From NCBI GenBank assembly GCA_030544235.1, contig CM060470.1, forward strand, positions 10,046,856 through 10,110,855: a stretch of 64,000 nt of DNA, in the 5' to 3' direction. Source of the stretch: Lepturacanthus savala. Its lineage: Eukaryota > Chordata > Actinopteri > Scombriformes > Trichiuridae. The notes under the pieces were generated by a model. The model was not told where the DNA came from. It did no database searches and saw only the letters and a list, made by a program, of their open reading frames with translations. The position numbers and the translations under genes were made by a program. Of this stretch, positions 10,341-20,460 are shown one piece after another (positions within the stretch are counted from its first letter, which is position 1; each line of letters opens with the position of its first letter).

Positions 10341-11689
10341 GTGGGGCATAAGTGCACGTGCACGTATCCTACAAAAACATGGTAGAAGCAGAGGACTTTT
10401 ATTTTGAAAAACAAAATAGTAAAGCAGGCCTATATGTTTGTTGACTCAGCAGGGTGAAATTAAATGAGAAATGTTGATCTACAGGAGAATAAATATTTGA
10501 AATACAGAATGTCTGAGAGTCTGACTGCATTATATTACATCATATTTAGAATTGTTTGCTTTCCTTACATAAAGACATTTCACCATCTGTGCAGAAAAAT
10601 TCTAATTGGTGTAGAAAAAAAGTGTTTGATGCTAAAAATTAAAAAAAAAAATCAGGAGGGAGGACCCCGGATCCCCACTTTACTGTGTCACCATGACTAT
10701 TCCAATGAAACAGGGCTAATCAGTGATTGAATCACTCCTAATTAGCCATTTAGCCATTCCGTTAGATTGCTTGGTTTTATTATAGCTGTGAAATGTGTCA
10801 CTGATTTCTGCAGTGTTTGGGCCAAAGTTTAAATACGGGCATATAAATAACAAATGTAAAAATGAATTACAAAACATGGATCTATAAAAAAAAAAGAAAA
10901 AAAATCTAGAGGTCATATCAGTATTGTTATGGACTTTTTTTTTTAAATAAACCCATCTGTGACAACATGAAATTTGGTCCAAAAAGACAGAACTCGAAAG
11001 GAAGGCTGAATAGAATATAAATTTACTGTAACCTTATCTTTTAATTACATTTTCCCATCAAGTTTACTTGTAGGGCAAATGGCAGCCTATCAAAGTACAA
11101 AGTAAGACAACAATAGAGTGGTTTTCTGAATTTCCTAATATAAATCAAAGTTTCCTGTCTCTTTAGGCCTTTATAACAAATACAAATTATAATTAAAAAA
11201 TGCCTTATCTTTTAATTCAGTTTGGTGGGCTACTGTAGGCTGGGGTGTATAAACAAGGAATTGGTTTTCTGAATGGAGTCTGGTTTATAGGTGTTCTCAT
11301 GACCCTTGTACACACCGGTTTATATCCTACATCTCGTTAAAAAAAACTGATAAAATAGGATTGAAATAAATGATACAATAACATATAATAGAATCAAATA
11401 AAATATAAGACTGATAGAATAGGATAGGACGTGCTATAGAATAAGATAGCACAGGATTGAAAGAATAGAATAACAGAACATAATTGAATCAATCCACTTC
11501 CATTCAGTTTTCCTACCATTTCTAGGCCTAAAATGACCTGTAAAGTAAAAATAAAATAGTAATAACAGCCTATTGAATGATTTTCTAAATCTATTTTTCT
11601 TTTACATTGATTCTCCTCGTTATGATCTGGATGCCGTTACATCAGCATCAATACAATCACTAGAATAGAACAGGATAGAAAACAACAGG
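10341..11689. other. intergenic AT-rich sequence between the divergent promoters
   Basis: I see no gene. At 10352-10363 there is a perfect 12-bp palindrome, GTGCACGTGCAC, with a CACGTG E-box at its centre. From about 11350 to 11490 and again near 11660-11685 there is a decayed simple repeat built on ATAGAATAGGAT-like units. Confidence 0.6.
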
Positions 11690-12240
11690 ATGACTGAAGT
11701 CACTGTTCAGTGTTGTACTTTGGAAAAACACCTCAATGCTCAGTGGACTTGCATTGCCAGGTTACCCCTCACACGCGCGCGCGCGCACACACACACCTCA
11801 GGTACCCCACTGAGGATTCCCAGACAACAACACGGTTCAACCTTTCCCAGAAGCCGTCCGTGCGTCTCCACCGCTGTGATTCACTCCTAAACTCTGCCTG
11901 TCTTTTTTGGCTCTGGACGGACGCGCTGTTGCGACACTTCGAGCTACTCCATCCCTCCTCCTCCTCCTCCTCCTCTTCCTCCCTCCCTCCCCGTGCGTCT
12001 GCAAATCGGGCCCCATCTTTCCTTACTCCTCTTCCCCTCACTCATCTCCTCCCCCCTCCCCTCCACTCAACCTCCCTCCCTCCCTCCCTAACCCGGTGGT
12101 ATCGTCCGACGCTCGAGGGAAGCGAGAGCGCAGTTGTCTGCTGCAGGTCGCTCGGAGAGGGACGCGCACAGCCGCCGAGGACACAAACCCACTAACGAGC
12201 ACCGTATTTAACCCGCTCAGGAGTCGCGAGTCTGATCTCT
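11690..12240 (+). promoter_or_regulatory. candidate plus-strand promoter (inferred sema5b)
   Basis: This is a CpG-containing, strongly pyrimidine-rich region with CCTCCTCCTCC and CCCTCCCTCCCT tracts (11950-12090) and a CG/CA tract at 11775-11797. A TATA-like TATTTAA lies at 12205-12211, about 30 bp before a pyrimidine-rich possible initiator (near 12238). It diverges from the pdia5 promoter about 2 kb away. PDIA5 and SEMA5B are head to head in human, so the most economical reading is the sema5b promoter. No coding evidence here confirms this. Confidence 0.4.
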
Positions 12241-12287
12241 GCTCACCTCGCCCGGCATTATCATCAACTTGGGGAATATCTTCGAAG
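12238..12287 (+). other. candidate non-coding first exon (inferred sema5b)
   Basis: The transcript region is inferred to start near 12238 and to end at TTCGAAG, followed by a GTAAAAAAGG donor at 12288. No ATG lies in this short segment. If transcription starts further upstream in the CpG-rich tract, the exon is longer. A second possible donor, CCAG|GTGAGG, is at 13639. Gene identity is inferred from synteny. Confidence 0.3.
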
Positions 12288-13189
12288 GTAAAAAAGGAAA
12301 AAAAAATACTTTTTTTTCTCGCTTTCTTTTGTTAGGTTAAAATACCTGGTGCGACTGCTACAAAGGCACTTTTTTTTTTGGGGTGTGTTTGTGCAGCAGT
12401 TTTTTTTTTCCTCCAGCTCGCGTCCCGCTTCCAGATTTTGCTGTCACGGGGGGAAAATGGATGTTGTCTCCACTTTGATTTGAAGACTCGGGAGACGAAA
12501 TAGCGTCTTTGTAACCTGCTGAGATTAAACCAAACAAAAAAAAAAAGAGAAAATAAAAATCTCCGTCACCAATGGATTGGCTGCTCGAAACCTTTTTTTT
12601 TTTCCTCCCCTCTGCCATGTTGTGGGGTCCGTTTTTCTCTGGACCATTATTCTGTCGGAGCAGGGTTTAAAAGCAATGTGGCGATTTGGGTTTTTATTCG
12701 TTTAAAAGTCCGACGCCTATTTTTTTTTTTTGTCCTTTTGCCCACTTTGACTGCTTGAAGCGAGGTGAATATCTGTATAGCATGTGTTATTCAGGGCAGT
12801 TAGCAGGTCCTTTATGCCACGCCGGTTTTACTTTCCACTCACGTTTCATCCCAGGATCAGAGGAGCATTTGTGGGCTGCAGGAGATGCCTTTGCCTGCCA
12901 CATTAGCACTGTCTCAAACTTACTTTGTGCTCCACGCTGCCTCATGGTTAAAACACAGACTGGAACTTAAAACATTTAAAAAAAAAGATCCTCAGGGAAA
13001 TAATTATCTGTGATATGATCTTTTGGAATATTGGATTGTCCTGGTGTTGTGCGCCTTTATTGCATCTTTTTCCTTTTACCTGGAGGCATAAGTAGTGTAA
13101 AACGGACATGGCCCCCCGTGCTCAATCCGAGCTGGGATGTTTTCGCAACCCACAATGACCTCATTGCTTATCAATTCCAATTAACGGAT

Positions 13190-13260
13190 CGCCTTTTTAC
13201 GCGCGGCGCGAGCGTCTTTTGCGCGCAACGCGCCGAGCGTTACGCGTAACGCCTCGTTGT
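13190..13260. other. CpG-dense palindromic patch
   Basis: About seventy bases hold an exceptional number of CG dinucleotides (GCGCGGCGCGAGCG, GCGCGCAACGCGCC). They end in the perfect palindrome GTTACGCGTAAC (13232-13243). Survival of so many CpGs suggests an unmethylated regulatory site. Confidence 0.4.
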
Positions 13261-13583
13261 TTCCGAATCCCAGCAAACGTCCGCCAGACTAATTCCGCGT
13301 GAAAACACTGAAAAAACAAAAAAATCAGCTCAGAAAAAGTCATTATTCATCCAGCTTGTCTCCTGGATGGATTGCTTCTCCGTTTCTCTCATTTCTCCAC
13401 GGTATACACGGACACTCCAGACGTTTAGATTGCATTTTGTTATTATTATTCTTTAAAAGGGGATGGATGTCTAGTGCAAAGTTTGCCGGGCTGCGTAAAG
13501 AAAGGCATTTCCCTCCGGTACACGCTTAAGTTGGTAATTCTAATGTGCATTGTTGGAGCGGGGAGGCTGCCGCGCGGCTGCGG

Positions 13584-13598
13584 AGCAACAGAGGGCAG
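13584..13598 (+). promoter_or_regulatory. weak CTCF-like motif
   Basis: GCAACAGAGGGCAGT fits the AGRKGGCRS half of the CTCF consensus exactly but mismatches at two upstream positions. It is next to a possible splice donor at 13639. Low certainty. Confidence 0.2.
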
Positions 13599-14683
13599 TG
13601 TTGAGCAGCTCTGTGCAGCTGTGGTAACACCTTGCCAGGTGAGGTTTGCTGCATCATGTGCCGGATTACCTGCTGTGGTTTTCCTACATGTGAACACGCA
13701 CAGGACAAGCAGGCGAGCAATAGTGCAGCGTGGTTGCGTAATAACGGACACTGCTTAATGGACTCTTGTGTTTTTTTTTTTTTTTTAATTTTTGCTTCAG
13801 GTGATTTAATATCAAGCACTTTTAATCAAGCTTTTTATACGCTGACGGGTTCGAAAAACCGCTTTCAGTGGCATTTAGTCTGCACTTAGGCCTTAAAATA
13901 TCACATTTAATCGACTAAATTCATTAAAGCCATTTCCTCCCATCAGCAGCCGCCACCAATGGAGCTTTTAGAGGCTTTTTTTTTTCTCTTTTCTCTCTGA
14001 GCTCTTTCTTTTTTTTTCCCACCTGTGACGTTTTATTGAGCCTCAGTGGCTCACTGTCTTCTCCAGCATTAATGAAGGACACTTTGTCATTCATTAACAC
14101 TCAAACAGCTCTCCGGTGCAGCTGAGCACGGCTCCTTTGACTTTTTGGGGAACATGTTTATATAAGTTTTTATTGCAGTGAATTTGTTTCTTTTTAAATT
14201 TTTAATCACTTGCTTCTCGTTTTAAAACGAGCCAATAACAGAAAACGACTATATTATCGCCTCAAAATCGTATTACAGCTATAATTAGGGCTGGAATTAA
14301 AGACAACGCTGATATGGTTAGTTTTGCTGTTGCTCCTCTTATTTCCCTCAGAGCACACAAGGATCTCAGTAAGACACAGGATGAGACGCTGCCTAATTCA
14401 GTCCTACGACTTAATTCCGTCCCTCTGGAAATTGTGAACAGCAGTTTGGCAAACCTCCAGTTTTTTTTTTTGTTTTGTTCGCTCATCAACACGTGTGAAG
14501 CCCGTCTCTTTTATTGATATTCATATATTCTTACAGGTTTTTGTCGTGCCCGCATGCTTGTCTTATGGATGATTAACGCTTTTGTTGTTTGAAGGAGTGT
14601 TTTAGTGTCCTGGGTCAGTCCTTTCAAATGGAAAGCAGGTTTTCATCTTTGATGAACTTATGAGGACTCTTGACAGGTCCTGA

Positions 14684-14724
14684 TGTGTGTGTGTGTGTGT
14701 GTGTGTGTGGGGGGGGGGGGGGGG
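14684..14724. repeat. GT microsatellite joined to a run of 16 G
   Basis: (GT)n from 14684 to 14708 passes directly into an uninterrupted run of sixteen G (14709-14724), followed by CACCCCCACC. The G run is able in principle to form a quadruplex. Confidence 0.95.
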
Positions 14725-14859
14725 CACCCCCACCTTCCCCCAACTTCTCTTAGACCACCTCTGGTCACTTTCTCTTTTTGTAGTTCGCAACTACAGCGTC
14801 CGCAAGTGCTTTGTTTTCGGTTTTCTGAAAGTCTAGTTCCCTCCGTGGCATCTGATGTC

Positions 14860-15010
14860 AGGATGAATAATTAACGGTCATTAACAAATATGACAGATGA
14901 GCCGGCAGGCCTCTTCATCTCATTTCTAATGATGCATATTTAAAATGCGCCGCGTAGCGTTATTTCTGCCGCCCGTGCATCATTCGAGAGGGGGCCCGAC
15001 ATATATGAAA
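14860..15010. promoter_or_regulatory. candidate conserved non-coding element
   Basis: A compact non-repetitive block with TAATTAACGGTCATTAAC, TCTAATGATGCATATTTAAA and CATCATTCGAGAGG. Several homeodomain and POU-like cores are packed in 150 bp. Inferred from composition only. Confidence 0.3.
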
Positions 15011-16899
15011 GATTAATGTGTCAAAAACTTGATCTGACCCATCTCCCCTGTCTGACATCACCTCCGAACGCGTGCGCCGCCTTTTTTTGGTCGACCACGT
15101 GTTCGCACGCAATATGGCTTCGACCCCTCTCGTGTGTGTGTGCGTGCGTGCGTGTGTGTCTGAAGAAATTAGAGACAGAGACAGATACCAATGATTCAGT
15201 CTGGTCTGAGCTGCTGCTGCTGCTCTTCATACATATCTCCAGGTCTCTACGTGCAAAAGTTGCTATTAAGGATTAAAAAAAAAAAAGTGTTAGAATTCCG
15301 GAAGGAACTTCTATAATGTGATATTTCTGCAGCTACGATGCCTGTTCATTCATACAACCCCCCCCCCCCCCCCGGCTTCATTTATGCACTGTAACAACTC
15401 ATGCCCTTTTCTTGAATTCTAACTCGAGAGCGACCATGACAAAAGATGCATTTCCACGCTTTAAATCCAGGAAGGGTGCTCTGAGGACCGCTGCGAGGCA
15501 GTGAGTGGCTCGCCGCGACGTGCTCCGCCGACCATTGATCTTGATTTTGCTCGCCTTTTTTTTTTTTTTTTTCTGCCAAAAGCCGAGCCTGGTATGTGCG
15601 AGAGAGCGAGGCGTTTCGTATTTTTTTTTTTTTTTTTTTAAAGTGGCCTTCTTGAACACGATTCACATGGTAATCAGGTCAGGGCGCGCGGAGGAAAAAC
15701 AAAACTGTCCGCATGCAGAGAGAGCAGGAAGACATGCCGCGTTTGTGTTAAGATGTCTCAAGGAGAGCGAGATTATTCCCTCAAAAGTGTCTCTCCGAAC
15801 ACTGCGGCCACGTTAGAGCGCCTGTTTCTTTCTGTTGGGTGGATTTTTTTTAGAATCACAGGTCAGTGTGGCCTGTGGTGGCTGTAAATGTAATGTGTTT
15901 TTTTCTATACCTATCTATACCTATCTTAGAATACAAAGGCCTGCTGCCTTGTTACCTGAATGTGATTACATCATCCCACGGTGCTGACATACGCTTTGCC
16001 ACCTTCCATATAATCTCCGTCCGGTAGCCTGTTTGAGGTCCTGCGTCTGCGTCGTTCTTTTTTTTTTTTTGCACGGTGCACGTTTTGGCTGAAACTCTGT
16101 GCTTTTTTTTTCCCTTTGTGCTTTGACGTCAGCGCGCTGGCAGGAACAAACTGTAGCTTTGCCTCAGGTCACCGGCACCTTGATGGAAATCGGCACAGGG
16201 TTTGGGTATCAGTCCAATTCCATCAACTCTGGTCCCGCCTGTCGATTCCAGTCCCTTATCGATCCCCACTTTCAATTCCATTATGATACAAAAAAAAAAC
16301 TTGTGGATGACAAAAATATCTTTATTCTTTTAACGGATTACTTTGACTTTTATCGTCTCGAATTTTATCGTCGCGAATTCAAAGTCTCTTTTTAATTGAA
16401 CGTTCTGCTTTCCCTCGGTGACATAGTGTACAGTCACAGTAAAAGCTGATTCATACAAATGCGTCTGCTTATTATGAAACAGGGTTGCAGTGTAATAACC
16501 TAACTTTATAACCAGAGTTATAAAAATACACCGTGAGTGTCACAAAAAGCTGCACGGTGTCTTCCAGACCAGCCTTTAAACACAATAATCTGTTACGCCA
16601 GGAGTTGCTGCGTGTTGCTGAACAACCAGAAAAAGTCGGAGAAAGGAAAGCGTCAGCTTAATGACAACAGAGATACAGCACCTGCATGCGTGGTGCGACA
16701 TGTCCTCGGTTCTACCGCAGGTGCTAGTGAAGCGTCTGGTTGACGCCGCACTCCCGACCGGGAGACTTCGAGACATCAAACGCCGAGCATTCTTTCAGAT
16801 CAGTGCCGTGAAAAGGGGACTTGATGGCGGAAATGTGATAGAACTCATAGGTGTGTTTTCACCTGAAAAATAAGGATCGTTGTGTTTTTTTTTGGTGGG

Positions 16900-17377
16900 A
16901 CCTTTTTCCGATTTCCTTTGCTTGCCAGGTTTCCACTTATAGGTATGAGCATTTTTGTCTGAGTCTATAAACTGCTGACAAGATTTTTCCCAAATTCCAA
17001 ATAAAAGTACTAGGGCATTTATTTGCAGACAAATGGTCAAAATAAGAAAAAAAAAGACACCTCAAACAATGCAAAGAAACAAGATCAAATTCATTATAAA
17101 ACAATATAATACTACTGTTTACACTTACGGAAGATTTCAGAAATCAATATTTGGTGCAATAACCCTTACTTTTAATCACGTGTTTCATCTTGGCATGCTC
17201 TCCACAAGTCTTTACCATCGTTCTTGGTTCAGGTTTCACCTAATCAGCACCACTTTAAGCAGAATGAGGTGTGCATGTGTTGGGATTCAACAGACGCTGG
17301 AATGGAATGGCTGGAATACATGTAGAGATGCTGATTTCAGAAAAAAATGCAGCAGTCCCTTATTTTTTCCAGAGCTG
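16900..17377 (-). mobile_element. Tc1/mariner-derived MITE, copy 1
   Basis: The right end reads CAGTCCCTTATTTTTTCCAG, then AGCTG, followed by TA (17378-17379). That is the inverted form of the terminus CAGCTCTGGAAAAAA. Inside are CCAAATTCCAAATAAAAGTA, GCATTTATTTGCAGACAAAT, CAAACAATGCAAAGAAAC and TTGGCATGCTCTCCACAAG, all shared with the copies at 19.2, 20.1 and 22.6 kb. The left terminus is degraded. There is no transposase. Confidence 0.8.
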
Positions 17378-19222
17378 TAGGTTCCCCTCATCACGTTTGG
17401 CAGAGGAAGGCAGGAGGCTATCACTTAGTTCCAATCTGCGACTTCGCACTAAATCTTACGCGCTGCTCCTTTAAAATGGTTTTATCACAACCTGAATTGC
17501 CGCTAATTGGCGTTGCACTTTGCCCCGTTGTTTTCCTTAATAAAGAGAAGCCACGCTTTTTAGCGTCCGTCTTCTTCCGCCGCTGTGGCGACGTTAGCCA
17601 TGCATGCTCGCATCTAAGCGACGTCGGCGACGCACGATGTCGTCAGGTCCTGGCAGATCGCCACGTCCTCGCTGATACGTAACCTTTGTTTGCGCTAATA
17701 CGGGGCTATCGTGTTTTGCAACCCGTTGAGCAGAACTAAAAAAAATGTCTAATCTTTTAATGGGTACCCTGTTTGGATTTGGTCCTAATGTGAAACTCAA
17801 ACCCTAAATCTGACATTGGGAAACCTTGCCGATGGACAGGTTGTTGTATGTATTCCGTGCACTAACCACACCGTCCGCCCATCAGCAGGAGGAGGTCAGC
17901 AGTCTGTGCGGAGAACTCAACGGAAATGAATAATTCCGCGATGCCTGTCTGGGTCTTCTTCGCCGCCTGGGTCGGGCTCTCATTGTTTCTGGGTGCAGGG
18001 TGCACCCGGCGTGGCCTTCACCCGCAGCGTTTGTCTGCCTGTAACCCGGCCCCTCTCCGCCGCCTCGACACATAACCCTCGCCGTCTGTGAAATCCGAGG
18101 CGGCTGCAACCCTGCTGACGCCTGATGAGACCCAACAGGTTTCATTTGTTCCTGGAGCGGTGCCGTCGTCGTTTGCCCTCCCTTTTCCCGTATTATCAGT
18201 CCTGCGCCTTCGCAAACAGAAGCGGAAAAATGTTCCCGGCCAAAGAACTACAAGTCGACTATTGTTTATCATTTAAGGGTATTTGTTTCAATCATTTAAT
18301 GTTATCCACCTCCTTAAAATATGAGGATTTCTGTTCCGTCGAATCTCTTTGTGTTGTGCGACTGGAGGGAAAACGTCACCTCGGGCTCCCGGGAGCTTGT
18401 GATAGAGTATTTCCTGAGGTTTTATAGACTAAATGATTAATCAGTTCATAAAAAAAATCAATGTCAGTTTAATGAATAATGAAAATAATAATTCTTCACA
18501 GTCCTAGCTTTATGTAATTGCACGCAATTCCCAAAGCGACGCCAGCTGCTGGGAAATCATCAGTTACGTTGCGTTTCTCCTCCGTTGGTCATTTGAAGGG
18601 CAGTTTTTTTTTTTTTTTTTCCAACCGGAGGTGTTTTCCCTTCTTTTCACACACTCTTGGTATTAAACGAGGTATGCGTGCGCGCCTGGACGTGCGCGTG
18701 CGCGCGTTGTCTGAGCAATTTGATTTCTTCCCCCTTTTGTGTGCGCGTGAAGCGGACGTGAAGGCATGTGCCTTTTCTCTCCCGTCCCCTCCTCTGTTCA
18801 GGTCTGAGCAGGGCGAGAATAAAAGGGGCGCGAAAGGAGGAGAAAGTGCTCCCACAGTTGATTCGGCCATTGTCGGGGGAGGAACACTATTCCCATTGAT
18901 GCTCTGGACGCATGGCTGAAACCCCCAGAAGCTTTAGGAAGGGGGCTTATTCAAGGCTTGATGTGACCCGGAGGACTGGGTTGGAAGATGGGTTTTGAGC
19001 CCATTGTGTGAACGGTGGGAACAATTGTCCCCTCTCCGCTGCTTTAATACCACTCTGAACCACTGGCTCTGTGAGCCGGACGGGGCTCTCAGGTTGTCTG
19101 CTTTAGCTTCACGAGCCACTGGAGAGGTTTCTCGTGTTCGAGGTCTCATGGAAGTCCTTGAAATGGCTTATAATTCAAAAAAAAGAATCTATTCTTTATC
19201 TATTTATCTGTCTGTGATATTA
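17378..19222. other. GC-rich non-coding sequence
   Basis: No gene recognised. It is CpG-rich (17560-17680, 17930-18240, 18660-18900) with poly-T at 18604-18620 and a GC-rich GTGCGCGCCTGGACGTGCGC segment near 18677. Open frames here are short and show no family features. Confidence 0.45.
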
Positions 19223-19569
19223 CAGATCTGGAAAAAAAAATGAGACCACTGCAAAATTATCATTATAGGCATGTGTTTGGGCAAAAGGAACAACATTTCA
19301 AGTTTCGAATAGAAATTGTAGCATTTTGAGCGTTCCTTTGCAGAAAATAACCAAAAAGACAGAAAGTTTTCAGACCTCAAACAATGCAAATCAAACAAGA
19401 TCAAATCCATTCATTCATTATATCGTTTCAAACAACATGACACGTTCAAACAACGTTTCCGCTTAAGAAGAGTTCAGAAATCAGTGAATCATGCAATGGA
19501 ATGGCTGGAATACATGTAGAAATGCAGATTTTTGCATTTTTGATTGGTCTCTTAATTTCTTCTGATCTG
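19223..19569 (+). mobile_element. Tc1/mariner-derived MITE, copy 2
   Basis: It starts CAGATCTGGAAAAAAAAATG, then AGACCACTGC, after TA (19221-19222). It ends TGGTCTCTTAATTTCTTCTG followed by ATCTG and TA (19570-19571). The termini are inverted repeats and TA is the target duplication, as for Tc1/mariner. The interior shares CAAACAATGCAAATCAAACA and GGCTGGAATACATGTAG with the other copies. Confidence 0.85.
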
Positions 19570-20132
19570 TATTTTACATTTCTATAATATTACTCAAATC
19601 GGAGTTATCATAAATATTGGTTGAGTGAGACCACTTTAACATCTCGTTTTCTGATTTTAAATGCTGATGTCATATTTCTGCGAAACTCTCGGGGAGGTCC
19701 GTGGGGTTCGTGTCCCATCTCCTATCGATGGGGGGAAGCTGGCCTCCTTTGAGCACGACCGCCTACTGTTCTCCAATCACAATGTAAAGTAGCTAAAGTT
19801 GCCTGAATGGACTTTAATCATAGCGGTGTCAGATCAGAAAAACGCTCACATGGGCCATTGTGGGAGGTACTGACAACTAGCGGATGAATACATCTGTGTT
19901 TGTCTGTTGTGCAAATGAACTTCTAAGACACTTCCTGCTAGTTTTTCTCCATTTTCTATCTCGTGAGCATGTTCCTTTGTGACGATACCATCTGAAATCA
20001 TCATTTCAGACAAACAAAGAAGTATAGCTTAACTATAACATAAACTCTGTTGGTGGGATGAAAGCAGATGAAAGTTATTCTTCCTATATCAATCTCTCTA
20101 TACACACACACATATGTATATATATACGTATA
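19570..20132. other. intron-like sequence, no gene seen
   Basis: The part at 19680-19880 is non-repetitive and could be regulatory (GGTCCGTGGGGTTCGTGTCC, GGACTTTAATCATAGC). Short CA and TA tracts (20103-20134) lead into the next transposon copy. Confidence 0.4.
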
Positions 20133-20460
20133 TAGCTGGGGAAAAAAAAGAGACCACTGTGTGTGATTAAAAATAAGGGTTATTGCACCAATTATTGTTT
20201 TCTGAACTAAATATTAGTATTAAGTTGTTTCAAAATGAATTTGATCTTGTTTCTTTGCATTGTTTGAGGTCTGAAAACATTTTTGTTTTTTTGATGATTT
20301 GTCATTTTCTGCAAACAAACGCTCTAAATGATAACATTTTTATTTGGAATTTGGGGGAAATCTTGTCAGTAGTTTATAGACTCAAACAAAAATGCTCCTT
20401 TTGCCCAAACACATAACTATAAGTAGTAAAATCAGAAAAATTGATAATTTTTCAGTGGTA
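20133..20460 (-). mobile_element. Tc1/mariner-derived MITE, copy 3
   Basis: One end reads AGCTGGGGAAAAAAAAGAGA, then CCACTGTG. The interior has TTATTGCACCAATTATTG, TTGATCTTGTTTCTTTGCAT, TTTGTCATTTTCTGCAAACA and AATTTGGGGGAAATCTTG. The far end is TCAGAAAAATTGATAATTTT, then TCAGTGGTA. It is the same family as the neighbours. Confidence 0.8.

Larger units (their letters stand above)
12288..16899. other. non-coding sequence, CpG-rich start of the inferred sema5b intron
   Basis: I see no protein-coding exon. The block has many poly-T runs (12370, 12592, 12720, 13770, 15558, 15620, 16060) and a very CpG-dense patch at 13190-13260. It also has a GT run joined to sixteen G (14684-14724) and sixteen C at 15358-15373. 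Much of the rest is non-repetitive and could be regulatory. Confidence 0.5.

Noticed and set aside
10321..10344. ER stress response element upstream of pdia5
   Set aside because: CCAAT and CCACG cores are both present on the minus strand, but in the wrong order and with a spacing other than nine bases.
11710..12335. Long overlapping plus-strand open frames in the 12 kb promoter region
   Set aside because: They are produced by CCT/TCC-rich tracts with few stops, and the peptides are low-complexity serine, proline and leucine runs.
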